From positions 1 through 64,000 of the forward strand of contig QKHS01000068.1 of assembly GCA_003249955.1 (NCBI GenBank): DNA of 64,000 nt, read 5' to 3'. Below are positions 55,068-63,665 of this stretch, piece by piece; position 1 is the stretch's first letter; the number at the start of each line of letters is the position of its first letter. The notes under the pieces are model-generated. The model searched no databases. It was not told the origin of the DNA and saw nothing but the letters and a program-made list of their open reading frames with translations. Origin of the DNA: Bacteroidales bacterium (GTDB lineage Bacteria; Bacteroidota; Bacteroidia; Bacteroidales; ML635J-15). The position numbers were made by a program, and so were the translations under genes.

Positions 55068-57605
55068 TTAAATTTTATAACTCAAAGTAATAAAAAAGTT
55101 TCGCCCATACATAAGCATATACTTAGCGGCTGTAATCTGATGCGATATCAGGTCAAATCTGTACGGTTCCTTTCCGGTAAGCATAATGTTCTGATTATTT
55201 AAAACATTAGATGCACGCAATAATAATTGAATATCATGTTTTTGGGAGAAAACTTTCCATGTCTTTCCGACAGCACAATCCATAGTAAATCCACCTGTAA
55301 GTTTTTCCTGTGATAATATTTCTTCCCAAACCGGATCAGGCATTATTACATCATGAGTACTTAATTCTGTTCTTATCTCAAACGAAAAATCCGAATAACA
55401 ATTTCCGTAATAATTTCCTCTCACACTAAAAAGCCAGTTATTTGCAGTCTGAAAATCGACACCGGCTGTAAGAAATGTTTGAGGTATTCCCGGCACAAAA
55501 TAATTTATAATATAAGCTGTTTCATTTTCAATTATTTTATCAGGAAAATATTCATAATAAATATCCAGGCCTGGCCGCGAATTGTAAAAATACAGTCCCT
55601 GAGATGCGGCAAACTTAAATGTAAAAAACCTGTTTATTTTATAATCTATTCCTAATTCCACCCCCTCATTTATTTGATCAAGGCTATCCGCAGCAACTAT
55701 AAACCCTATGTTGTTACTTTCATCAATATAATGTTTAATAGTTGTCTGATTGTTAATGTCTGAATAAAACAAACTGACCCGTGAACTGAACGATTTTGTA
55801 TTTATACTGTAGCTTAGCCTGCCTCCGTAAACAAATTTATTACAATAATCTATGTCTGCATCTGAGATTTCGGGAACAAGAAATATATCAGCAAAATCAG
55901 GAGATTGTGAAATTAAATACGAGTTAAACTGAACTATATGACTTTTATTTATCGAGTAGCTTGTCCCAAGATTAATGTTATAATTGATAAAATCCTTAAC
56001 TTCGCTTTTTCCAAATGAGTTATCGGGGAAAGCCCAGTTTTTCATTAACCCTTCTCTTTGAATATTACGGAGAGCTATACTTCCCGACAAAAGTAATTTT
56101 AAGTTTTGCCCCTCGTATCCGGCACTTGAAAAAAACTGATATGTGTCGATGTTTGCAATATAATCATAACCAAAAACATCATCTTCATAAATAAGATTAT
56201 TCGGATGATTCTTATCATTATAAGGTTCATCATCACTAAAATAATATCCTGTTGATAAAATATCAAGATGAAAATCAGAGCCAAGCAAGGATTTCATTGT
56301 TTTATAAGCATGTTTTTGATATCGCTGAATATAAATTCCGCTTCTGAATTTTAACCTGTCGCCTGTTTGCGTCGAAAGCACAGTTGTAAAATGAACATCC
56401 CTGATATCCTGATTGTGCTGAGACAGATAATAATTAGCCAGATTGCCGGCAACTGTATTTCCCGCAACCCCTTCTGCATCTTCAACCGTGTAAAGACTCA
56501 TATTATTGTAACGGTATATATTATCCCAGTTTATCTGATAAAAATCAACATTATTTGTCCACTCCGCTGTAAAGAGACTATCCCAGAATTCACTTTCATG
56601 GTAAGACGGCATATTTCTATAATATGTAGGATATGGATTTACTGCATTGTTCCACTCAAGTTCAGTTATACTTTTTGTACCCTGAGAATATGAAGCAGAG
56701 GTTTTAAGTTCAGCTTTTTCAGATATTTTCCAATCATGACCAAGCACTGCAACAGGAATATGGCTTCTGAACTCCTTCGCATTTATCCGGGCATCTCCAT
56801 AATAGCCCCAATCGGGATTATAATAATTTGTATTGCGTAGTTCATATGCTTCCAACTGTGCCGCATCGTTCTGCAGATAAGTTACAGGTGCTCCCGTTAC
56901 GGTAAGTGACAATGACTGTTTTGTGTTAAACTGCTTTTTTGCGAATAAAAAATAAGTCCACTCATTAAATGCAGTACCCTCAACATAAGACTTTTGTGCC
57001 AGAGCTCCCGAACCGCCGAAAGAAAACATCCATCCGTTATTCATTAACCCGGTAGAGTGATTAACCTGAAATCCGTTTCTGTACATACTGTTTGCAGAAG
57101 TCCATGAAACAAAAGTGTTTGCATTTTCAAACATTGACTCGTCTGACTGATATGTTCCGGCTACACCACCAAAAGCAGAAACATTATTACTGAAACTCAG
57201 CCCTTTTCCTGACAAATTTATCTGGTTCAAAAGTGCAGACCATGCCGGGAAATAATTTTCAATCTCTTCATCTGAATTTAACTTTATGCCGTTGTATGTA
57301 AATCCATAATCCGAAACTTTATATCCTCCCGGGGTAAAATATGAATTGGAAGATGCCTGAGAAATGCCAGACAAGAAAGGATCATCCAGGCATGTGTTCA
57401 ACACTTTAAAATGCGACAATGTGAAATTACGCGTACCATTCGGATAAATTTTTACCACAGGCAAACAACTCTCATTTGTTTTAAGGCTATCCGGTTTTTC
57501 ACTATATTCGCCCGGCAATGCCGCTGTAGAATCCAGACTATTAAAAACAAAAATTAATTGAAACAATAAAATCAATCTTGAAATTTTACATATTTTCATA
57601 TTCAT
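55068..57605 (-). CDS. TonB-receptor-like outer-membrane barrel protein
   Basis: An 845-residue protein from the Met at 57605 (MNMKICKISRL), with a signal peptide of about 25 residues. A plug-like region (about 60-170, including SAFGGVAGTYQSDESMFENA) is followed by a long barrel ending NFFITLSYKI, with a C-terminal aromatic pattern. The CarboxypepD_reg domain found in most TonB receptors of this phylum is missing. A TonB box cannot be placed with certainty. The ligand is unknown. It starts a tight three-gene unit with the zinc-ribbon and Yip1-like proteins, an unusual partner set for a receptor. Confidence 0.85.
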   Translation of the reverse strand: MNMKICKISRLILLFQLIFVFNSLDSTAALPGEYSEKPDSLKTNESCLPVVKIYPNGTRNFTLSHFKVLNTCLDDPFLSGISQASSNSYFTPGGYKVSDYGFTYNGIKLNSDEEIENYFPAWSALLNQINLSGKGLSFSNNVSAFGGVAGTYQSDESMFENANTFVSWTSANSMYRNGFQVNHSTGLMNNGWMFSFGGSGALAQKSYVEGTAFNEWTYFLFAKKQFNTKQSLSLTVTGAPVTYLQNDAAQLEAYELRNTNYYNPDWGYYGDARINAKEFRSHIPVAVLGHDWKISEKAELKTSASYSQGTKSITELEWNNAVNPYPTYYRNMPSYHESEFWDSLFTAEWTNNVDFYQINWDNIYRYNNMSLYTVEDAEGVAGNTVAGNLANYYLSQHNQDIRDVHFTTVLSTQTGDRLKFRSGIYIQRYQKHAYKTMKSLLGSDFHLDILSTGYYFSDDEPYNDKNHPNNLIYEDDVFGYDYIANIDTYQFFSSAGYEGQNLKLLLSGSIALRNIQREGLMKNWAFPDNSFGKSEVKDFINYNINLGTSYSINKSHIVQFNSYLISQSPDFADIFLVPEISDADIDYCNKFVYGGRLSYSINTKSFSSRVSLFYSDINNQTTIKHYIDESNNIGFIVAADSLDQINEGVELGIDYKINRFFTFKFAASQGLYFYNSRPGLDIYYEYFPDKIIENETAYIINYFVPGIPQTFLTAGVDFQTANNWLFSVRGNYYGNCYSDFSFEIRTELSTHDVIMPDPVWEEILSQEKLTGGFTMDCAVGKTWKVFSQKHDIQLLLRASNVLNNQNIMLTGKEPYRFDLISHQITAAKYMLMYGRNFFITLSYKI

Positions 57606-57737
57606 CAGGTAAATAATAAAATAAAAAAGCAAATATAATATGTATCTTCAAAATCATGCAACAAAATCAATATAAAAACCCGAATGCACATTATACAATT
57701 AAGTTTTTCAATATTTTCTACAATTTCCTTTTTAACT

Positions 57738-57776
57738 GATTAACTGTTGAACGGTTCAACGGTTTAACAGTTAATC
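57738..57776. repeat. 39-bp near-perfect palindrome in a divergent intergenic region
   Basis: GATTAACTGTT begins it and AACAGTTAATC ends it, with a GAACGGTTCAACGGTT centre made of NAAC/GTTN steps. It lies between the receptor-like gene (minus) and the DUF721 gene (plus). It may be a dyad for a regulator or a hairpin repeat. Confidence 0.75.
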
Positions 57777-57875
57777 AAAGAATTATAAAACCGCGAATAA
57801 AAAATCCCATCCCATAAAAATACATCAATAATTTTTCTCATATTTGTACTGAAATAATTTATCGCAACAAAAAAA

Positions 57876-58166
57876 ATGAGAAGGTCTGAAACCGTGAAAT
57901 TAAGCGATCTTATAAAACAATCCATATCCGTCAACAAACTCGAAGACGGTATTGATAAAGTAAGGATTAAAACCATATGGAATGATGTAGCAGGTTATCA
58001 CATTGCAAAAGCCACTACAGAACTGCATGTTTCAAACTCATCTCTTTTTGTAAGTCTCAATTCATCTATTCTGCGCAGCGAACTTATGTTAATAAGATCT
58101 GAACTTATAAAACGTATAAACAAAGAACTCGGCAGAAAATTTATCACTGAAATAATTGTGAGATAA
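57876..58166 (+). CDS. DUF721 (DciA-like) protein
   Basis: A 96-residue protein matching DUF721: MRRSETVKLSDLIKQ at the start, IWNDVAGYHIAKATTEL, SLNSSILRSELMLIRSEL and a final IKRINKELGRKFI. The best known member, DciA, loads the replicative helicase in bacteria lacking DnaC. The Bacteroidota form is short and lacks the extra DciA domain. Its last base is the first base of the carbamoyltransferase start codon region, so the two are coupled. Confidence 0.9.
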   Translation: MRRSETVKLSDLIKQSISVNKLEDGIDKVRIKTIWNDVAGYHIAKATTELHVSNSSLFVSLNSSILRSELMLIRSELIKRINKELGRKFITEIIVR

Positions 58167-60019
58167 TGTATATTTTGGGTATTTCGGCATATTATCACGA
58201 TTCGGCGGCCTGCCTTATCCACAATAACGAAATTATTGCCGCTGCTCACGAAGAGAGGTTTACCCGGGTAAAACAAGACGAAAACTTTCCTGAAAATGCT
58301 GTTAAATACTGCCTTAAAGAAGCCGGACTGGAGTTGTCGGACATAGAAGCCGTTGTTTATTACGAAAAACCGTTTTTAAAATTTGAGAGGTTGCTGGAAT
58401 CATATTACCATTTTGCTCCCCGGGGTCTGATTTCGTTCGTAAAATCAATTCCGGTATGGGTAAAAGAGAAACTTTTCATAAAGGACGAACTTTATTCTCA
58501 GTTAAAAAAGTTGGGAAAATATGACAAGAAAAAACTAAAGCTCTACTTTTCGGAGCATCACCTCTCTCATGCAGCATCGGCATATTACCCGTCAGGTTTT
58601 GAGTCCGCGGCAATTCTCACTCTCGACGGGATGGGCGAATGGGCTTCCGCATCAATTGCAACTGGAACAGGAAACAAAATTCAAATAATTAAGGAATTAC
58701 ACTATCCTAACTCTCCCGGTTTACTTTATTCTGCATTTACTTATTTTCTGGGGTTTATGGTAAACAGCGGCGAATACAAACTTATGGGACTGGCTCCCTA
58801 CGGGAATCATGGCTCGCTGCAGGTTGAAAACTATAAAAATTTAATACGCGAAAATCTTGTTGATATAAGGCCGGACGGCAGTATAAAACTGCATATGAAA
58901 TATTTTGCCTTTGCAACAGGCTTAAAAATGATACGCACCAAAAAGTGGGAATCATTATTCGGAATAAAAAAGAGAAATTCATCCGATCCGGTATTGCAGT
59001 GTCACTCCGACCTTGCACTGGCAATTCAGCAGATAACCGAAGAAATTGTGCTGAATATGACACGTGAGGCAAAACGTCTTACCGAGAATAAAAATCTTTG
59101 TCTTGCCGGCGGTGTAGCTCTGAATTGCGTTGCTAACTCTGCCATTCTTAAAGAAAACATCTTTGACAGAATTTTCATACAGCCTGCTGCAGGAGATGCC
59201 GGCGGAGCACTGGGAGCAGCCCTGGCTTTCGCACACCTGCACAATAACATGCCTATATCTGAATGTAACACTGATAAAATGAAAGGAGCTTTTCTGGGTC
59301 CTGAATTCTCAGACCTGGATGTATTGAAAACCGCGAGAAAATATGGTGCGGAATTCGAATATATTGAAGATAACAACCGGCTTTTTGAATTCACGGCACG
59401 ACAACTTACCGAAGGAAAAGTCACAGGCTGGTTCAGAGGCAGGATGGAATTCGGCCCCAGGGCATTGGGAAACCGCAGCATTCTTGCCGATGCACGCAAC
59501 CCCGAAATGCAGAAAAAACTCAATCTTAAAATAAAATTCAGAGAAGGATTCAGGCCTTTTGCCCCATCCGTTTTGCACGAAGACACAAAAAAATATTTTA
59601 ACATTGACGTAAGTTCTCCTTACATGCTTTTTACTGCAGATGTTGCAACCGGCATAAGAAAAAATTTGCCCGGAGATTACGAAAATCTGGATATGATGTC
59701 AAAACTGTATATTCAGCGCTCAACAGTTCCGGCAATCACACATTGCGATTTTTCGGCCAGACTTCAGACCGTGCACAAAGAAACCAATCCTGATTACCAC
59801 GCCCTGATCTCAAAATTTAAAGAGCTTACAGGAACAGGGCTTATTGTAAACACAAGCTTTAACGTAAGAGGCGAACCTATTGTCTGCACTCCCGACGAAG
59901 CATTCAGATGTTTTATGCGTACCGGTATGGATGTTTTGGTTATGCAGAATTACGTATTTATAAAAGAGAAACAAAATATTAACCCTGAATTATTTAAAGA
60001 GAAATTTAAACCCGATTAA
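58166..60019 (+). CDS. NodU/CmcH-family carbamoyltransferase
   Basis: A 617-residue enzyme with the two family domains. The N-terminal Kae1-like part holds GISAYYHDSAACLI, EERFTR, the HHLSHAASAYYPSGF metal-site segment and LTLDGMGEWAS, and GGVALNCVANS later. The C-terminal YrdC-like part has EFGPRALGNRSILADAR and NTSFNVRGEPIVCTP. It transfers a carbamoyl group from carbamoyl phosphate, via carbamoyl-adenylate, to a hydroxyl of a sugar or small molecule. The next three genes encode a DUF5989-like peptide, an SxtJ-like protein and an SGNH hydrolase, a set that recurs with such enzymes, so the substrate is probably lipid-linked or exported. Confidence 0.95.
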   Translation: MYILGISAYYHDSAACLIHNNEIIAAAHEERFTRVKQDENFPENAVKYCLKEAGLELSDIEAVVYYEKPFLKFERLLESYYHFAPRGLISFVKSIPVWVKEKLFIKDELYSQLKKLGKYDKKKLKLYFSEHHLSHAASAYYPSGFESAAILTLDGMGEWASASIATGTGNKIQIIKELHYPNSPGLLYSAFTYFLGFMVNSGEYKLMGLAPYGNHGSLQVENYKNLIRENLVDIRPDGSIKLHMKYFAFATGLKMIRTKKWESLFGIKKRNSSDPVLQCHSDLALAIQQITEEIVLNMTREAKRLTENKNLCLAGGVALNCVANSAILKENIFDRIFIQPAAGDAGGALGAALAFAHLHNNMPISECNTDKMKGAFLGPEFSDLDVLKTARKYGAEFEYIEDNNRLFEFTARQLTEGKVTGWFRGRMEFGPRALGNRSILADARNPEMQKKLNLKIKFREGFRPFAPSVLHEDTKKYFNIDVSSPYMLFTADVATGIRKNLPGDYENLDMMSKLYIQRSTVPAITHCDFSARLQTVHKETNPDYHALISKFKELTGTGLIVNTSFNVRGEPIVCTPDEAFRCFMRTGMDVLVMQNYVFIKEKQNINPELFKEKFKPD

Positions 60020-60020
60020 C

Positions 60021-60170
60021 ATGGAATTTATAAAAGATATATGGCAATTCCTGAAAGAGAGAAAGAAATTCTGGCTGATACCAATGATAATCATTTTGCT
60101 GCTGGTTGGCATTCTGGTTATTTTCGGAGGCTCCAGTAGTGTTGCACCTTTTGTTTACACACTGTTTTAA
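60021..60170 (+). CDS. DUF5989-like small membrane protein (49 residues)
   Basis: A start at 60021, one base after the carbamoyltransferase stop, gives MEFIKDIWQFLKERKKFWLI and a single hydrophobic helix, then FGGSSSVAPFVYTLF and a TAA at 60170. Length, the basic KERKKFW patch before the helix and the SSSVAPFVYTLF end fit the DUF5989 family (the SxtK-like peptide of saxitoxin clusters). It is easily missed by gene callers. Its job is unknown; it may anchor or scaffold the enzyme at the membrane. Confidence 0.85.
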   Translation: MEFIKDIWQFLKERKKFWLIPMIIILLLVGILVIFGGSSSVAPFVYTLF

Positions 60171-60197
60171 GCCATTAGTGACCGGAAATTATAAAAC

Positions 60198-60557
60198 ATG
60201 AAAAAAGACAAAACAAGAAATATAACAGATTGTCTGGTAATAGTATCGGGACTTGTAATTGCAGGATTAATTACAAAAGAACCCGTATATTTTTATATTG
60301 CCGCCGGTCTTGGTTTTGTAACCGCGCTTGTTTCTCCTTTTGCCTATTACATTTCATTTGTCTGGCAGGGAATCGGAAAAATAGCCGGATTTTTTGTCTC
60401 AAAAATAGTTTTAACCATAATATTTTACATTATTTTGTTTCCTTTTTCGCTATTACATAAACTTTTTGCAAAGAATAAGAGTATAAACGAAAATAAATCA
60501 GAAACTTACTGGATAAAAAAAGAGAAAACAGAAACAGATTTTACGAAACTTTGGTAA
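60198..60557 (+). CDS. SxtJ-like membrane protein
   Basis: A 119-residue protein with an early membrane hairpin (about 14-60, VIVSGLVIAGLI and YFYIAAGLGFVTALVSP), another hydrophobic part with FVWQGIGKIAGFFVSKIVLT, and a C-terminal cytosolic tail with SETYWIKKEK and the closing FTKLW. This pattern (W..IG..., then SYW and a final ...LW/F) is that of SxtJ, named from saxitoxin operons but widespread beside NodU-type carbamoyltransferases. Biochemical function is unknown. The gene starts 28 bp after the DUF5989 gene. Confidence 0.85.
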   Translation: MKKDKTRNITDCLVIVSGLVIAGLITKEPVYFYIAAGLGFVTALVSPFAYYISFVWQGIGKIAGFFVSKIVLTIIFYIILFPFSLLHKLFAKNKSINENKSETYWIKKEKTETDFTKLW

Positions 60558-60558
60558 T

Positions 60559-61836
60559 TTGTCTAAGCAAAGCAAAATAATCCGAATTGCCGCCGGAATT
60601 ATCTTTAGTTGCTTGTTGATAGTTCATATCGTGCTGCTTATACTGGGCAGAAGCTGGTTTTTCACAACCATGCTTTTCTACCCGGCAATTGCTGTTATTA
60701 TTATAAGCATCTACAGGCTTACAACCATAAAAAAGCCAAAAACTCCGGCATATTCAAAAACTTTAAAACATTTAAGATATTCTGTTTACTTAATTTTTAC
60801 TTTTCTGCTTTTACTGGATCTGGGATTGCGTTTTTTTACAAAAAAATATAAATCATACAGCGAAATAAATTACGGATGGTTTTACATTTCTCCGTTTTCA
60901 GACGGGTTTTCGGTATTAAAGCACAAGTATTTCTATGGACAGGAAGATAATGAATTTAACACGCACCCTTCTAACACAGACTATCTTTTTGAAACTGCAG
61001 ATTTTGAATTTGTTCACAGTTACAATGAATACGGATTACGGGAAAGAAAAAACATTAAAGAAATTTCTGCAAACCGTGATGTTATACTTACAATCGGAGA
61101 TTCTTTTACCGAAGGCGTAGGTAACTCACAGGACTCTACATGGCAACGTATTTTGGAAAACAGGTTAAACGATTCGCTTAATACGGAATATCTGGTTATA
61201 AACGCCGGGATTTCCGGTTATGATCCCGCTGATGAATACGCTTTAATGCAAAAGCTGCTGCCCGGTTTACATCCTGAGTATGTTATAATCAGTATAGGCA
61301 CAAACGACATACTGGATATACTGGAAAGAGAAAAAACCGATTATGATGGAAAAACCGGCATATTAAATCAGCCGGCAGGATACTATTTTTACTCATGGAG
61401 TTATATTTTCAGGGCAGTAAGCACAATTATATTTGACTATCCCGAAATTTTTATGAATAAGAAGGACTTCGACATTAAAACAAATTCTGCAGCAGCTAGC
61501 ATTAACAATCTGATAAAAAAAATTTCAGACACCGGAGATAAAGAAGGTTTTAAAACTATTGTCATTTTTTTCCCCACATCGGAAGAGTTAAAAAATTATC
61601 GCTACAAGTATGAATCATTTTACAGGATAATTGAAAATACGGGAACAAACCACAGCATACTTAGTGTTGATATGCTCGGATTTTTTATCCAGAACAAAAA
61701 CTCCTTTATTATTCCTCCTCAGATTCTTTACTGGCCCGAAGACGGACATATGACACCACTGGGATATCGCATATGGAGCGACATTTTGTTTTCAGATCTG
61801 ATAATTAATGACTTTATTAAAAAAAATGGGCAATAA
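60559..61836 (+). CDS. Membrane-anchored SGNH/GDSL hydrolase
   Basis: A 425-residue protein with three N-terminal hydrophobic segments (about 7-27, 31-50 and 73-90) and an extracytoplasmic SGNH domain. Block I is TIGDSFTEGVG (Ser at about 181), the Gly block is NAGISGYDPADEY, the Asn block is ISIGTNDILD, and the Asp/His pair is in DGHMTPLGY. It should cleave or transfer an ester (acyl) group on the outer face of the membrane. The start is a TTG at 60559, directly after the SxtJ-like stop codon; the first ATG would remove most of the first two helices. Confidence 0.88.
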   Translation: MSKQSKIIRIAAGIIFSCLLIVHIVLLILGRSWFFTTMLFYPAIAVIIISIYRLTTIKKPKTPAYSKTLKHLRYSVYLIFTFLLLLDLGLRFFTKKYKSYSEINYGWFYISPFSDGFSVLKHKYFYGQEDNEFNTHPSNTDYLFETADFEFVHSYNEYGLRERKNIKEISANRDVILTIGDSFTEGVGNSQDSTWQRILENRLNDSLNTEYLVINAGISGYDPADEYALMQKLLPGLHPEYVIISIGTNDILDILEREKTDYDGKTGILNQPAGYYFYSWSYIFRAVSTIIFDYPEIFMNKKDFDIKTNSAAASINNLIKKISDTGDKEGFKTIVIFFPTSEELKNYRYKYESFYRIIENTGTNHSILSVDMLGFFIQNKNSFIIPPQILYWPEDGHMTPLGYRIWSDILFSDLIINDFIKKNGQ

Positions 61837-61907
61837 TTAGAATTACCATTAACTCTGTATTGATTTTTACTGTATTTTTACCCGTTTATTTAAGAAACAA
61901 CAAGACT

Positions 61908-62942
61908 ATGCCGGTAAACAAATTTCAACACGAACTGAAACTGTTTGAAGAACGGGTACAACTAAGTAAAAAAATTGTAATAGTACCTCATTTCAATCCT
62001 GACGGCGATGCAATAGGCTCTGCTCTGGGTTTATACATTGTATTGAAAAAACTTGGTAAAAATGTTGAAATAATCAGCCCTACAATTTATCCTGACTTTC
62101 TTAAATGGTTACCTTACAACAACAAAATCAGAGTTCTCGGCAAAAAGACCGAGTCTGACCCTTCAATTTTTCAGGATGTTGATTTACTGATAGGTGTTGA
62201 TTTTAATGCGTTGAGCAGAATTGACAACATTAAGGACAGATTTGCAGGCTCATCAGCATTTAAAGTTCTTATAGATCACCATCCAAATCCTGAGAACTTT
62301 ACCGACATCCTGATTTCAGATACAAGTTACAGTTCTACAGCAGAACTGGTGTTTGAAATAATTGAGGCAACTCTTCTGAAGAAATATTTTGATTCTGATT
62401 CGGCAACGGCTCTTTACACCGGCTTAATGACAGATACAGGTTCTTTCAGTTTTAATTCATCAAACCCAAACACCTTCAGGGTTGTTGGCGAAATGATGAA
62501 AGCCGGTGTGGACAAGGACAAAACCTATGACAAGGTTTACAACAGTTTTTCTGTTGACAGAATGCGTTTTATGGGACATGTAATGTTAAACAGAATGGTT
62601 GTTATCCCTGAGTTAAAAACCGGCTACATATACATAACTGCCAAAGACAGAAAAAGCTTTAACGAACAATTCGGAGATACCGAAAATTTCGTTAATATTC
62701 CCCTTGGCATAAAAGGAATTATTTTCTCGGCCATTTTTATTGAAAGGGATAACTTTATAAAAATAAGTTTCAGATCAAAAGGCAGTTTTAATGTAAACAA
62801 ATTCAGTGCTGCCCATTTTAATGGCGGAGGTCATATTAATGCTGCCGGAGGAGAAAGTCACGTATCTTTACACGAAACAACAGAAAAATTCGTTAGTATA
62901 TTGCAAACATATTCTGAAGAATTAAAAAATTATGAGTATTAG
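61908..62942 (+). CDS. DHH/DHHA1 phosphoesterase, NrnA-like
   Basis: A 344-residue protein from the ATG at 61908 (MPVNKFQHELKLFEERV). The N-terminal DHH domain has HFNPDGDAIGS and LIDHHPNPENF; the C-terminal DHHA1 domain ends with FNGGGHINAAGG. NrnA-type enzymes degrade short RNA fragments (nanoRNA) and pAp in the cytoplasm. An upstream TTG at 61860 would add 16 residues. The stop overlaps the next start by 11 bp, so translation is coupled to the FKBP lipoprotein. Confidence 0.92.
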   Translation: MPVNKFQHELKLFEERVQLSKKIVIVPHFNPDGDAIGSALGLYIVLKKLGKNVEIISPTIYPDFLKWLPYNNKIRVLGKKTESDPSIFQDVDLLIGVDFNALSRIDNIKDRFAGSSAFKVLIDHHPNPENFTDILISDTSYSSTAELVFEIIEATLLKKYFDSDSATALYTGLMTDTGSFSFNSSNPNTFRVVGEMMKAGVDKDKTYDKVYNSFSVDRMRFMGHVMLNRMVVIPELKTGYIYITAKDRKSFNEQFGDTENFVNIPLGIKGIIFSAIFIERDNFIKISFRSKGSFNVNKFSAAHFNGGGHINAAGGESHVSLHETTEKFVSILQTYSEELKNYEY

Positions 62943-63567
62943 AATGATTCAAAAGCATAAAATCAAAGTCAAAGCGTTTAAAAAGACATTATCGTGGTTT
63001 GCAACCGCCTGTTTTTCGGTTTTACTGCTGAACTCCTGCGGAGACAAACCTGTAAACCAAAACCAACAGGCACTTCCTTATTCTGTTGTAAAAAAACTGC
63101 ACAGGCAGGAACTTATGGACTGGAATAAAGGGCTGGTCGAAATTGATTATGGTGTAATTCAAAAATATATAGAACGCCACAAATGGGATATGCAGGTTGC
63201 TCAAAGCGGATTATACTGGCAAATATATTCCACAACCAACGGCAAACCGGCAGTTGACGGACTAATGGCAGTATTTGCCTATAAGATTTCCCTGCTTGAC
63301 GGAACGGTTTTGTACACATCTGATGAGTTCGGCACACGCGAATTATATCTGGGACACAATCAGGATGAAGCCGGATTAAACGAAGGAATAAAAATGATGA
63401 AAGAAGGGGAAAAAGCAAGATTTATAATGCCTCCTCACCTCGCCTTTGGGGTTCCCGGTGACGGCTTTCGCGTTCCTTATTATTCTATCCTGGTTTATGA
63501 AATTGCATTACTTCAGTTATACGAACCGGAACAGAATACGGAACATTTAAAAGACGGATGGAATTAA
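62932..63567 (+). CDS. FKBP-type peptidyl-prolyl isomerase lipoprotein (GldI-like)
   Basis: A 211-residue protein. A long basic start (MSIRMIQKHKIKVKAFKK) is followed by a hydrophobic helix and a lipobox (LLLNSC). The FKBP domain is at about 105-200, with LDGTVLYTSDEF, EGIKMMKEGEKARFIMPPHL and FGVPGDGFRVPYYSILVYEI. Size and position next to a second FKBP lipoprotein resemble GldI, a gliding/T9SS-associated isomerase of Flavobacteria. The assignment to GldI itself is not certain. It overlaps the NrnA-like gene by 11 bp. Confidence 0.88.
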   Translation: MSIRMIQKHKIKVKAFKKTLSWFATACFSVLLLNSCGDKPVNQNQQALPYSVVKKLHRQELMDWNKGLVEIDYGVIQKYIERHKWDMQVAQSGLYWQIYSTTNGKPAVDGLMAVFAYKISLLDGTVLYTSDEFGTRELYLGHNQDEAGLNEGIKMMKEGEKARFIMPPHLAFGVPGDGFRVPYYSILVYEIALLQLYEPEQNTEHLKDGWN

Positions 63568-63665
63568 TAAGATAATGTCCGCATTAAAAAATGGCATATA
63601 TCAGTAACTTAAAGCAAATAATCTGAATTAAGAATAATAGAATTAAATTAAAGTTGAAAGCAAAA

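Noticed and set aside
57764-57976. A 70-residue minus-strand frame overlapping the DUF721 gene
   Set aside because: It is antisense to the conserved DUF721 start and includes part of the 39-bp palindrome.
59026-59604. A 192-residue reading frame antisense to the carbamoyltransferase
   Set aside because: It is a shadow of a strongly conserved gene and has no recognisable domain or signal of its own.
58166-60557. A saxitoxin-type biosynthetic cluster
   Set aside because: Only the carbamoyltransferase and its two small partners are shared. No polyketide-like, amidinotransferase or oxygenase genes are present.
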